Source: Odiellus spinosus
Lineage: Eukaryota > Arthropoda > Arachnida > Opiliones > Phalangiidae
Reading direction: 5' to 3'
DNA: 64,000 nt
Assembly: GCA_963920705.1 (NCBI GenBank)
Contig: CAWUCO010000268.1
Location: forward strand, 868,001-932,000
Shown here: piece after piece, positions 33,701 through 47,700 of the stretch
Layout: the number at the start of each line of letters is the position of its first letter
Position numbering within the stretch: the stretch's first letter is position 1
The notes under the pieces: model-generated
What the model was told of the DNA's origin: nothing
What the model saw: the letters and a program-made list of their open reading frames with translations, nothing else
Databases searched by the model: none
Position numbers and translations under genes: made by a program

Positions 33701-36700
33701 TTTTTAAGCGTTTTTGCTTAATTTTAACCAATTTTATATTTGTCACGTTTTGGCAATTTAGACAAAACCAAAGTCATTCGAAAGAGCAATTAATGGACAG
33801 TCTTAATAATAAGAGTTTTCAAAAATCCGTTGAAAAACAAGAAAAATATGACCAATTCAAGAAATCATACAATATCAAAATAGTCAAATTTCAGATTTTA
33901 AAAATTCGCTTTTTGATATTAGATGTTTTTTGAATTGTCCATATTTTCCATGTTTTTCAACGGATTTTCCAAAACTCTTGTTTTTTAGATAGACCAATAT
34001 TTGCTCTTTCGAGTGGTCTTAATTTTGTCTAAATCGCTTAAAAATCAAAAGTTTTGTGTCCATTTGAATCCAATAATCTTGGATTTTTAGGTGTTTTTGC
34101 TTAATTTTAACCAATTTTATATTTGTCACAATTTTGCAATTTAGACAAAACCAAAGTCATTCGAAAGAGCAATTAATGAACAGTCTAAATAATAAGAGTT
34201 TTCAAAAATCCGTTGAAAAACAAGAAAAATATGGCCAATTCAAGTAACCATACAATATCAAAATAGTCAAATTTCTGATTTTAAAAATTCGCTTTTTGAT
34301 ATTAGATGTTTTTTGAATTGGCTATATTTTCCATGTTTTTGAACGGATTTTCCAAAACTCTTGTTTTTTAGATAGACCAATATTTGCTCTTTCGAGTGGT
34401 CTTAATTTTGTCTAAATCGCTTAAAATTCAAAAGTTTTGTGTCCATTTGAATCCAATAATCTTGGATTTTTAAGCGTTTTTGCTTAATTTTAACCAATTT
34501 TATATTTGTCACAATTTTGCAATTTAGACAAAACCAAAGTCATTCGAAAGAGCAATTAATGGACAGTCTAAATAATAAGAGTTTTCAAAAATCCATTGAA
34601 AAACAAGAAAAATATGGCCAATTCAAGAAATCATACAATATCAAAATAGTCAAATTTCAGATTTTAAAAATTCGCTTATTGATATTAGATGTTTTTTGAA
34701 TTGGCTATATTTTCCATGTTTTTGAACGGATTTTCCAAAACTCTTGTTTTTTAGATAGACCAATATTTGCTCTTTCGAGTGGTCTTAATTTTGTCTAAAT
34801 CGCTTAAAATTCAAAAGTTTTGTGTCCATTTGAATCCAATAATCTTGGATTTTTAAGCGTTTTTGCTTAATTTTAACCAATTTTATATTTGTCACAATTT
34901 TGCAATTTAGACAAAACCAAAGTCATTCGAAAGAGCAATTAATGGACAGTCTAAATAATAAGAGTTTTCAAAAATCCATTGAAAAACAAGAAAAATATGG
35001 CCAATTCAAGAAATCATACAATATCAAAATAGTCAAATTTCAGATTTTAAAAATTCGCTTATTGATATTAGATGTTTTTTGAATTGGCTATATTTTCCAT
35101 GTTTTTCAACGGATTTTCCAAAACTCTTGTTTTTTAGATAGACAAATATTTGCTCTTTCGAGTGGTCTTAATTTTGTCTAACTCGCTTAAAATTCAAAAG
35201 TTTTGTGTCCATTTGAATCCAATAATCTTGGATTTTTAAGCGTTTTTGCTTAATTTTAACCAATTTTATATTTGTCACGTTTTGGCAATTTAGACAAAAC
35301 CAAAGTCATTCGAAAGAGCAATTAATGGACAGTCTAAATAATAAGAGTTTTGAAAAATCCGTTGAAAAACAAGAAAAATATGACCAATTCAAGAAATCAT
35401 ACAATATCAAAATAGTCAAATTTCAGATTTTAAAAATTCGCTTTTTGATATTAGATGTTTTTTGAATTGTCCATATTTTCCATGTTTTTCAACGGATTTT
35501 CCAAAACTCTTGTTTTTTAGATAGACCAATATTTGCTCTTTCGAGTGGTCTTAATTTTGTCTAAATCGCTTAAAAATCAAAAGTTTTGTGTCCATTTGAA
35601 TCCAATAATCTTGGATTTTTAGGTGTTTTTGCTTAATTTTAACCAATTTTATATTTGTCACAATTTTGCAATTTAGACAAAACCAAAGTCATTCGAAAGA
35701 GCAATTAATGAACAGTCTAAATAATAAGAGTTTTCAAAAATCCGTTGAAAAACAAGAAAAATATGGCCAATTCAAGAAACCATACAATATCAAAATAGTC
35801 AAATTTCTGATTTTAAAAATTCGCTTTTTGATATTAGATGTTTTTTGAATTGGCTATATTTTCCATGTTTTTGAACGGATTTTCCAAAACTCTTGTTTTT
35901 TAGATAGACCAATATTTGCTCTTTCGAGTGGTCTTAATTTTGTCTAAATCGCTTAAAATTCAAAAGTTTTGTGTCCATTTGAATCCAATAATCTTGGATT
36001 TTTAAGCGTTTTTGCTTAATTTTAACCAATTTTATATTTGTCACAATTTTGCAATTTAGACAAAACCAAATTCATTCGAAAGAGCAATTAATGGACAGTC
36101 TAAATAATAAGAGTTTTCAAAAATCCATTGAAAAACAAGAAAAATATGGCCAATTCAAGAAATCATACAATATCAAAATAGTCAAATTTCAGATTTTAAA
36201 AATTCGCTTATTGATATTAGATGTTTTTTGAATTGGCTATATTTTCCATGTTTTTCAACGGATTTTCCAAAACTCTTGTTTTTTAGATAGACAAATATTT
36301 GCTCTTTCGAGTGGTCTTAATTTTGTCTAACTCGCTTAAAATTCAAAAGTTTTGTGTCCATTTGAATCCAATAATCTTGGATTTTTAAGCGTTTTTGCTT
36401 AATTTTAACCAATTTTATATTTGTCACGTTTTGGCAATTTAGACAAAACCAAAGTCATTCGAAAGAGCAATTAATGGACAGTCTAAATAATAAGAGTTTT
36501 CAAAAATCCGTTGAAAAACAAGAAAAATATGACCAATTCAAGAAATCATACAATATCAAAATAGTCAAATTTCAGATTTTAAAAATTCGCTTTTTGATAT
36601 TAGATGTTTTTTGAATTGTCCATATTTTCCATGTTTTTCAACGGATTTTCCAAAACTCTTGTTTTTTAGATAGACCAATATTTGCTCTTTCGAGTGGTCT

Positions 36701-38723
36701 TAATTTTGTCTAAATCGCTTAAAAATCAAAAGTTTTGTGTCCATTTGAATCCAATAATCTTGGATTTTTAGGTGTTTTTGCTTAATTTTAACCAATTTTA
36801 TATTTGTCACAATTTTGCAATTTAGACAAAACCAAAGTCATTCGAAAGAGCAATTAATGAACAGTCTAAATAATAAGAGTTTTCAAAAATCCGTTGAAAA
36901 ACAAGAAAAATATGGCCAATTCAAGAAACCATACAATATCAAAATAGTCAAATTTCTGATTTTAAAAATTCGCTTTTTGATATTAGATGTTTTTTGAATT
37001 GGCTATATTTTCCATGTTTTTGAACGGATTTTCCAAAACTCTTGTTTTTTAGATAGACCAATATTTGCTCTTTTGAATGGTCTTAATTTTGTCTAAATCG
37101 CTTAAAATTCAAAAGTTTTGTGTCCATTTGAATCCAATAATCTTGGATTTTTAAGCGTTTTTGCTTAATTTTAACCAATTTTATATTTGTCACAATTTTG
37201 CAATTTAGACAAAACCAAAGTCATTCGAAAGAGCAATTAATGGACAGTCTAAATAATAAGAGTTTTCAAAAATCCATTGAAAAACAAGAAAAATATGGCC
37301 AATTCAAGAAATCATACAATATCAAAATAGTCAAATTTCAGATTTTAAAAATTCGCTTATTGATATTAGATGTTTTTTGAATTGGCTATATTTTCCATGT
37401 TTTTCAACGGATTTTCCAAAACTCTTGTTTTTTAGATAGACAAATATTTGCTCTTTCGAGTGGTCTTAATTTTGTCTAACTCGCTTAAAATTCAAAAGTT
37501 TTGTGTCCATTTGAATCCAATAATCTTGGATTTTTAAGCGTTTTTGCTTAATTTTAACCAATTTTATATTTGTCACGTTTTGGCAATTTAGACAAAACCA
37601 AAGTCATTCGAAAGAGCAATTAATGAACAGTCTAAATAATAAGAGTTTTCAAAAATCCGTTGAAAAACAAGAAAAATATGGCCAATTCAAGAAACCATAC
37701 AATATCAAAATAGTCAAATTTCTGATTTTAAAAATTCGCTTTTTGATATTAGATGTTTTTTGAATTGGCTATATTTTCCATGTTTTTGAACGGATTTTCC
37801 AAAACTCTTGTTTTTTAGATAGACCAATATTTGCTCTTTCGAGTGGTCTTAATTTTGTCTAAATCGCTTAAAATTCAAAAGTTTTGTGTCCATTTGAATC
37901 CAATAATCTTGGATTTTTAAGCGTTTTTGCTTAATTTTAACCAATTTTATATTTGTCACAATTTTGCAATTTAGACAAAACCAAAGTCATTCGAAACAGC
38001 AATTAATGGACAGTCTAAATAATAAGAGTTTTCAAAAATCCGTTGAAAAACAAAAAAAATATGGCCAATTCAAGAAACCATACAATATCAAAATAGTCAA
38101 ATTTCTGATTTTAAAAATTCGCTTTTTGATATTAGATGTTTTTTGAATTGGCTATATTTTCCATGTTTTTGAACGGATTTTCCAAAACTCTTGTTTTTTA
38201 GATAGACCAATATTTGCTCTTTCGAGTGGTCTTAATTTTGTCTAAATCGCTTAAAATTCAAAAGTTTTGTGTCCATTTGAATCCAATAATCTTGGATTTT
38301 TAAGCGTTTTTGCTTAATTTTAACCAATTTTATATTTGTCACAATTTTGCAATTTAGACAAAACCAAAGTCATTCGAAAGAGCAATTAATGGACAGTCTA
38401 AATAATAAGAGTTTTCAAAAATCCGTTGAAAAACAAGAAAAATATGACCAATTCAAGAAATCATACAATATCAAAATAGTCAAATTTCAGATTTTAAAAA
38501 TTCGCTTATTGATATTAGATGTTTTTTGAATTGGCTATTTTCCATGTTTTTCAACGGATTTTCCAAAACTCTCGTTTTTTAGATAGACAAATATTTGCTC
38601 TTTCGAGTGGTCTTAATTTTGTCTAACTCGCTTAAAATTCAAAAGTTTTGTGTCCATTTGAATCCAATAATCTTGGATTTTTAAGCGTTTTTGCTTAATT
38701 TTAACCAATTTTATATTTGTCAC

Positions 38724-41700
38724 GTTTTGGCAATTTAGACAAAACCAAAGTCATTCGAAAGAGCAATTAATGGACAGTCTAAATAATAAGAGTTTTCAAA
38801 AATCCGTTGAAAAACAAGAAAAATATGACCAATTCAAGAAATCATACAATATCAAAATAGTCAAATTTCAGATTTTAAAAATTCGCTTATTGATATTAGA
38901 TGTTTTTTGAATTGGCTATATTTTCCATGTTTTTCAACGGATTTTCCAAAACTCTTGTTTTTTAGATAGACCAATATTTGCTCTTTCGAGTGGTCTTAAT
39001 TTTGTCTAAATCGCTTAAAAATCAAAAGTTTTGTGTCCATTTGAATCCAATAATCTTGGATTTTTAGGTGTTTTTGCTTAATTTTAACCAATTTTATATT
39101 TGTCACAATTTTGCAATTTAGACAAAACCAAAGTCATTCGAAAGAGCAATTAATGAACAGTCTAAATAATAAGAGTTTTCAAAAATCCGTTGAAAAACAA
39201 GAAAAATATGGCCAATTCAAGAAACCATACAATATCAAAATAGTCAAATTTCTGATTTTAAAAATTCGCTTTTTGATATTAGATGTTTTTTGAATTGGCT
39301 ATATTTTCCATGTTTTTGAACGTATTTTCCAAAACTCTTGTTTTTTAGATAGACCAATATTTGCTCTTTCGAATGGTCTTAATTTTGTCTAAATCGCTTA
39401 AAATTCAAAAGTTTTGTGTCCATTTGAATCCAATAATCTTGGATTTTTAAGCGTTTTTGCTTAATTTTAACCAATTTTATATTTGTCACAATTTTGCAAT
39501 TTAGACAAAACCAAAGTCATTCGAAAGAGCAATTAATGGACAGTCTAAATAATAAGAGTTTTCAAAAATCCATTGAAAAACAAGAAAAATATGGCCAATT
39601 CAAGAAATCATACAATATCAAAATAGTCAAATTTCAGATTTTAAAAATTCGCTTATTGATATTAGATGTTTTTTGAATTGGCTATATTTTCCATGTTTTT
39701 CAACGGATTTTCAAAAACTCTTGTTTTTTAGATAGACAAATATTTGCTCTTTCGAGTGGTCTTAATTTTGTCTAACTCGCTTAAAATTCAAAAGTTTTGT
39801 GTCCATTTGAATCCAATAATCTTGGATTTTTAAGCGTTTTTGCTTAATTTTAACCAATTTTATATTTGTCACAATTTTGCAATTTAGACAAAACCAAAGT
39901 CATTCGAAAGAGCAATTAATGGACAGTCTAAATAATAAGAGTTTTCAAAAATCCATTGAAAAACAAGAAAAATATGGCCAATTCAAGAAATCATACAATA
40001 TCAAAATAGTCAAATTTCAGATTTTAAAAATTCGCTTATTGATATTAGATGTTTTTTGAATTGGCTATATTTTCCATGTTTTTCAACGGATTTTCCAAAA
40101 CTCTCGTTTTTTAGATAGACAAATATTTGCTCTTTCGAGTGGTCTTAATTTTGTCTAACTCGCTTAAAATTCAAAAGTTTTGTGTCCATTTGAATCCAAT
40201 AATCTTGGATTTTTAAGCGTTTTTGCTTAATTTTAACCAATTTTATATTTGTCACGTTTTGGCAATTTAGACAAAACCAAAGTCATTCGAAAGAGCAATT
40301 AATGGACAGTCTAAATAATAAGAGTTTTCAAAAATCCGTTGAAAAACAAGAAAAATATGACCAATTCAAGAAATCATACAATATCAAAATAGTCAAATTT
40401 CAGATTTTAAAAATTCGCTTATTGATATTAGATGTTTTTTGAATTGGCTATATTTTCCATGTTTTTCAACGGATTTTCCAAAACTCTTGTTTTTTAGATA
40501 GACAAATATTTGCTCTTTCGAATGGTCTTAATTTTGTCTAAATCGCTTAAAATTCAAAAGTTTTGTGTCCATTTGAATCCAATAATCTTGGATTTTTAAG
40601 CGTTTTTGCTTAATTTTAACCAATTTTATATTTGTCACAATTTTGCAATTTAGACAAAACCAAAGTCATTCGAAAGAGCAATTAATGGACAGTCTAAATA
40701 ATAAGAGTTTTCAAAAATCCGTTGAAAAACAAGAAAAATATGGCCAATTCAAGAAACCATACAATATCAAAATAGTCAAATTTCTGATTTTAAAAATTCG
40801 CTTTTTGATATTAGATGTTTTTTGAATTGGCTATATTTTCCATGTTTTTGAACGGATTTTCCAAAACTCTTGTTTTTTAGATAGACCAATATTTGCTCTT
40901 TCGAGTGGTCTTAATTTTGTCTAAATCGCTTAAAATTCAAAAGTTTTGTGTCCATTTGAATCCAATAATCTTGGATTTTTAAGCGTTTTTGCTTAATTTT
41001 AACCAATTTTATATTTGTCACAATTTTGCAATTTAGACAAATCCAAAGTCATTCGAAAGAGCAATTAATGGACAGTCTAAATAATAAGAGTTTTCAAAAA
41101 TCCATTGAAAAACAAGAAAAATATGGCCAATTCAAGAAATCATACAATATCAAAATAGTCAAATTTCAGATTTTAAAAATTCGCTTATTGATATTAGATG
41201 TTTTTTGAATTGGCTATATTTTCCATGTTTTTCAACGGATTTTCCAAAACTCTTGTTTTTTAGATAGACCAATATTTGCTCTTTTGAATGGTCTTAATTT
41301 TGTCTAAATCGCTTAAAATTCAAAAGTTTTGTGTCCATTTGAATCCAATAATCTTGGATTTTTAAGCGTTTTTGCTTAATTTTAACCAATTTTATATTTG
41401 TCACAATTTTGCAATTTAGACAAAACCAAAGTCATTCGAAAGAGCAATTAATGGACAGTCTAAATAATAAGAGTTTTCAAAAATCCATTGAAAAACAAGA
41501 AAAATATGGCCAATTCAAGAAATCATACAATATCAAAATAGTCAAATTTCAGATTTTAAAAATTCGCTTATTGATATTAGATGTTTTTTGAATTGGCTAT
41601 ATTTTCCATGTTTTTCAACGGATTTTCCAAAACTCTTGTTTTTTAGATAGACAAATATTTGCTCTTTCGAGTGGTCTTAATTTTGTCTAACTCGCTTAAA

Positions 41701-44700
41701 ATTCAAAAGTTTTGTGTCCATTTGAATCCAATAATCTTGGATTTTTAAGCGTTTTTGCTTAATTTTAACCAATTTTATATTTGTCACGTTTTGGCAATTT
41801 AGACAAAACCAAAGTCATTCGAAAGAGCAAATAATGAACAGTCTAAATAATAAGAGTTTTCAAAAATCCGTTGAAAAACAAAAAAAAATATGGCCAATTC
41901 AAGAAACCATACAATATCAAAATAGTCAAATTTCTGATTTTAAAAATTCGCTTTTTGATATTAGATGTTTTTTGAATTGGCTATATTTTCCATGTTTTTG
42001 AACGGATTTTCCAAAACTCTTGTTTTTTAGATAGACCAATATTTGCTCTTTCGAGTGGTCTTAATTTTGTCTAAATCGCTTAAAATTCAAAAGTTTTGTG
42101 TCCATTTGAATCCAATAATCTTGGATTTTTAAGCGTTTTTGCTTAATTTTAACCAATTTTATATTTGTCACAATTTTGCAATTTAGACAAAACCAAAGTC
42201 ATTCGAAAGAGCAATTAATGGACAGTCTAAATAATAAGAGTTTTCAAAAATCCGTTGAAAAACAAGAAAAATATGACCAATTCAAGAAATCATACAATAT
42301 CAAAATAGTCAAATTTCAGATTTTAAAAATTCGCTTATTGATATTAGATGTTTTTTGAATTGGCTATTTTCCATGTTTTTCAACGGATTTTCCAAAACTC
42401 TCGTTTTTTAGATAGACAAATATTTGCTCTTTCGAGTGGTCTTAATTTTGTCTAACTCGCTTAAAATTCAAAAGTTTTGTGTCCATTTGAATCCAATAAT
42501 CTTGGATTTTTAAGCGTTTTTGCTTAATTTTAACCAATTTTATATTTGTCACGTTTTGGCAATTTAGACAAAACCAAAGTCATTCGAAAGAGCAATTAAT
42601 GGACAGTCTAAATAATAAGAGTTTTCAAAAATCCGTTGAAAAACAAGAAAAATATGACCAATTCAAGAAATCATACAATATCAAAATAGTCAAATTTCAG
42701 ATTTTAAAAATTCGCTTATTGATATTAGATGTTTTTTGAATTGGCTATATTTTCCATGTTTTTCAACGGATTTTCCAAAACTCTTGTTTTTTAGATAGAC
42801 CAATATTTGCTCTTTCGAGTGGTCTTAATTTTGTCTAAATCGCTTAAAAATCAAAAGTTTTGTGTCCATTTGAATCCAATAATCTTGGATTTTTAGGTGT
42901 TTTTGCTTAATTTTAACCAATTTTATTTTTGTCACAATTTTGCAATTTAGACAAAACCAAAGTCATTCGAAAGAGCAATTAATGAACAGTCTAAATAATA
43001 AGAGTTTTCAAAAATCCGTTGAAAAACAAGAAAAATATGGCCAATTCAAGAAACCATACAATATCAAAATAGTCAAATTTCTGATTTTAAAAATTCGCTT
43101 TTTGATATTAGATGTTTTTTGAATTGGCTATATTTTCCATGTTTTTGAACGGATTTTCCAAAACTCTTGTTTTTTAGATAGACCAATATTTGCTCTTTCG
43201 AATGGTCTTAATTTTGTCTAAATCGCTTAAAATTCAAAAGTTTTGTGTCCATTTGAATCCAATAATCTTGGATTTTTAAGCGTTTTTGCTTAATTTTAAC
43301 CAATTTTATATTTGTCACAATTTTGCAATTTAGACAAAACCAAAGTCATTCGAAAGAGCAATTAATGGACAGTCTAAATAATAAGAGTTTTCAAAAATCC
43401 ATTGAAAAACAAGAAAAATATGGCCAATTCAAGAAATCATACAATATCAAAATAGTCAAATTTCAGATTTTAAAAATTCGCTTATTGATATTAGATGTTT
43501 TTTGAATTGGCTATATTTTCCATGTTTTTCAACGGATTTTCCAAAACTCTCGTTTTTTAGATAGACAAATATTTGCTCTTTCGAGTGGTCTTAATTTTGT
43601 CTAACTCGCTTAAAATTCAAAAGTTTTGTGTCCATTTGAATCCAATAATCTTGGATTTTTAAGCGTTTTTGCTTAATTTTAACCAATTTTATATTTGTCA
43701 CGTTTTGGCAATTTAGACAAAACCAAAGTCATTCGAAAGAGCAATTAATGGACAGTCTAAATAATAAGAGTTTTCAAAAATCCGTTGAAAAACAAGAAAA
43801 ATATGACCAATTCAAGAAATCATACAATATCAAAATAGTCAAATTTCAGATTTTAAAAATTCGCTTATTGATATTAGATGTTTTTTGAATTGGCTATATT
43901 TTCCATGTTTTTCAACGGATTTTCCAAAACTCTTGTTTTTTAGATAGACAAATATTTGCTCTTTCGAATGGTCTTAATTTTGTCTAAATCGCTTAAAATT
44001 CAAAAGTTTTGTGTCCATTTGAATCCAATAATCTTGGATTTTTAAGCGTTTTTGCTTAATTTTAACCAATTTTATATTTGTCACAATTTTGCAATTTAGA
44101 CAAAACCAAAGTCATTCGAAAGAGCAATTAATGGACAGTCTAAATAATAAGAGTTTTCAAAAATCCGTTGAAAAACAAGAAAAATATGGCCAATTCAAGA
44201 AACCATACAATATCAAAATAGTCAAATTTCTGATTTTAAAAATTCGCTTTTTGATATTAGATGTTTTTTGAATTGGCTATATTTTCCATGTTTTTGAACG
44301 GATTTTCCAAAACTCTTGTTTTTTAGATAGACCAATATTTGCTCTTTCGAGTGGTCTTAATTTTGTCTAAATCGCTTAAAATTCAAAAGTTTTGTGTCCA
44401 TTTGAATCCAATAATCTTGGATTTTTAAGCGTTTTTGCTTAATTTTAACCAATTTTATATTTGTCACAATTTTGCAATTTAGACAAAACCAAAGTCATTC
44501 GAAAGAGCAATTAATGGACAGTCTAAATAATAAGAGTTTTCAAAAATCCATTGAAAAACAAGAAAAATATGGCCAATTCAAGAAATCATACAATATCAAA
44601 ATAGTCAAATTTCAGATTTTAAAAATTCGCTTATTGATATTAGATGTTTTTTGAATTGGCTATATTTTCCATGTTTTTCAACGGATTTTCCAAAACTCTC

Positions 44701-47700
44701 GTTTTTTAGATAGACAAATATTTGCTCTTTCGAGTGGTCTTAATTTTGTCTAACTCGCTTAAAATTCAAAAGTTTTGTGTCCATTTGAATCCAATAATCT
44801 TGGATTTTTAAGCGTTTTTGCTTAATTTTAACCAATTTTATATTTGTCACGTTTTGGCAATTTAGACAAAACCAAAGTCATTCGAAAGAGCAATTAATGG
44901 ACAGTCTAAATAATAAGAGTTTTCAAAAATCCGTTGAAAAACAAGAAAAATATGACCAATTCAAGAATTCATACAATATCAAAATAGTCAAATTTCAGAT
45001 TTTAAAAATTCGCTTTTTGATATTAGATGTTTTTTGAATTGTCCATATTTTCCATGTTTTTCAACGGATTTTCCAAAACTGTTGTTTTTTAGATAGACCA
45101 ATATTTGCTCTTTCGAGTGGTCTTAATTTTGTCTAAATCGCTTAAAAATCAAAAGTTTTGTGTCCATTTGAATCCAATAATCTTGGATTTTTAGGTGTTT
45201 TTGCTTAATTTTAACCAATTTTATATTTGTCACAATTTTGCAATTTAGACAAAACCAAAGTCATTCGAAAGAGCAATTAATGAACAGTCTAAATAATAAG
45301 AGTTTTCAAAAATCATTTGAAAAACAAGAAAAATATGGCCAATTCAAGAAACCATACAATATAAAAATAGTCAAATTTCTGATTTTAAAAATTCGCTTTT
45401 TGATATTAGATGTTTTTTGAATTGGCTATATTTTCCATGTTTTTGAACGGATTTTCCAAAACTCTTGTTTTTTAGATAGACCAATATTTGTTCTTTCGAA
45501 TGGTCTTAATTTTGTCTAAATCGCTTAAAATTCAAACGTTTTGTGTCCATTTGAATCCAATAATCTTGGATTTTTAAGCGTTTTTGCTTAATTTTAACCA
45601 ATTTTATATTTGTCACAATTTTGCAATTTAGACAAAACCAAAGTCATTCGAAAGAGCAATTAATGGACAGTCTAAATAATAAGAGTTTTCAAAAATCCAT
45701 TGAAAAACAAGAAAAATATGGCCAATTCAAGAAATCATACAATATCAAAATAGTCAAATTTCAGATTTTAAAAATTCGCTTATTGATATTAGATGTTTTT
45801 TGAATTGGCTATATTTTCCATGTTTTTCAACGGATTTTCCAAAACTCTTGTTTTTTAGATAGACAAATATTTGCTCTTTCGAGTGGTCTTAATTTTGTCT
45901 AACTCGCTTAAAATTCAAAAGTTTTGTGTCCATTTGAATCCAATAATCTTGGATTTTTAAGCGTTTTTGCTTAATTTTAACCAATTTTATATTTGTCACG
46001 TTTTGGCAATTTAGACAAAACCAAAGTCATTCGAAAGAGCAATTAATGAACAGTCTAAATAATAAGAGTTTTCAAAAATCCGTTGAAAAACAAAAAAAAT
46101 ATGGCCAATTCAAGAAACCATACAATATCAAAATAGTCAAATTTCTGATTTTAAAAATTCGCTTTTTGATATTAGATGTTTTTTGAATTGGCTATATTTT
46201 CCATGTTTTTGAACGGATTTTCCAAAACTCTTGTTTTTTAGATAGACCAATATTTGCTCTTTCGAGTGGTCTTAATTTTGTCTAAATCGCTTAAAATTCA
46301 AAAGTTTTGTGTCCATTTGAATCCAATAATCTTGGATTTTTAAGCGTTTTTGCTTAATTTTAACCAATTTTATATTTGTCACAATTTTGCAATTTAGACA
46401 AAACCAAAGTCATTCGAAAGAGCAATTAATGGACAGTCTAAATAATAAGAGTTTTCAAAAATCCGTTGAAAAACAAGAAAAATATGACCAATTCAAGAAA
46501 TCATACAATATCAAAATAGTCAAATTTCAGATTTTAAAAATTCGCTTTTTGATATTAGATGTTTTTTGAATTGTCCATATTTTCCATGTTTTTCAACGGA
46601 TTTTCCAAAACTCTTGTTTTTTAGATAGACCAATATTTGCTCTTTCGAGTGGTCTTAATTTTGTCTAAATCGCTTAAAAATCAAAAGTTTTGTGTCCATT
46701 TGAATCCAATAATCTTGGATTTTTAAGCGTTTTTGCTTTATTTTAACCAATTTTAAATTTGTCACAATTTTGCAATTTAGACAAAACCAAAGTCATTCGA
46801 AAGAGCAATTAATGAACAGTCTAAATAATAAGAGTTTTCAAAAATCCATTGAAAAACAAGAAAAATATGGCCAATTCAAGAAACCATACAATATCAAAAT
46901 AGTCAAATTTCTAATTTTAAAAATTCGCTTTTTGATATTAGATGTTTTTTGAATTGGCTATATTTTCCATGTTTTTCAACGGATTTTCCAAAACTCTTGT
47001 TTTTTAGATAGACCAATATTTGCTCTTTCGAGTGGTCTTAATTTTGTCTAAATCGCTTAAAAATCAAAAGTTTTGTGTCCATTTGAATCCAATAATCTTG
47101 GATTTTTAGGTGTTTTTGCTTAATTTTAACCAATTTTATATTTGTCACAATTTTGCAATTTAGACAAAACCAAAGTCATTCGAAAGAGCAATTAATGAAC
47201 AGTCTAAATAATAAGAGTTTTCAAAAATCATTTGAAAAACAAGAAAAATATGGCCAATTCAAGAAACCATACAATATAAAAATAGTCAAATTTCTGATTT
47301 TAAAAATTCGCTTTTTGATATTAGATGTTTTTTGAATTGGCTATATTTTCCATGTTTTTGAACGGATTTTCCAAAACTCTTGTTTTTTAGATAGACCAAT
47401 ATTTGTTCTTTCGAATGGTCTTAATTTTGTCTAAATCGCTTAAAATTCAAACGTTTTGTGTCCATTTGAATCCAATAATCTTGGATTTTTAAGCGTTTTT
47501 GCTTAATTTTAACCAATTTTATATTTGTCACGTTTTGGCAATTTAGACAAAACCAAAGTCATTCGAAAGAGCAATTAATGGACAGTCTAAATAATAAGAG
47601 TTTTCAAAAATCCGTTGAAAAACAAGAAAAATATGACCAATTCAAGAAATCATACAATATCAAAATAGTCAAATTTCAGATTTTAAAAATTCGCTTATTG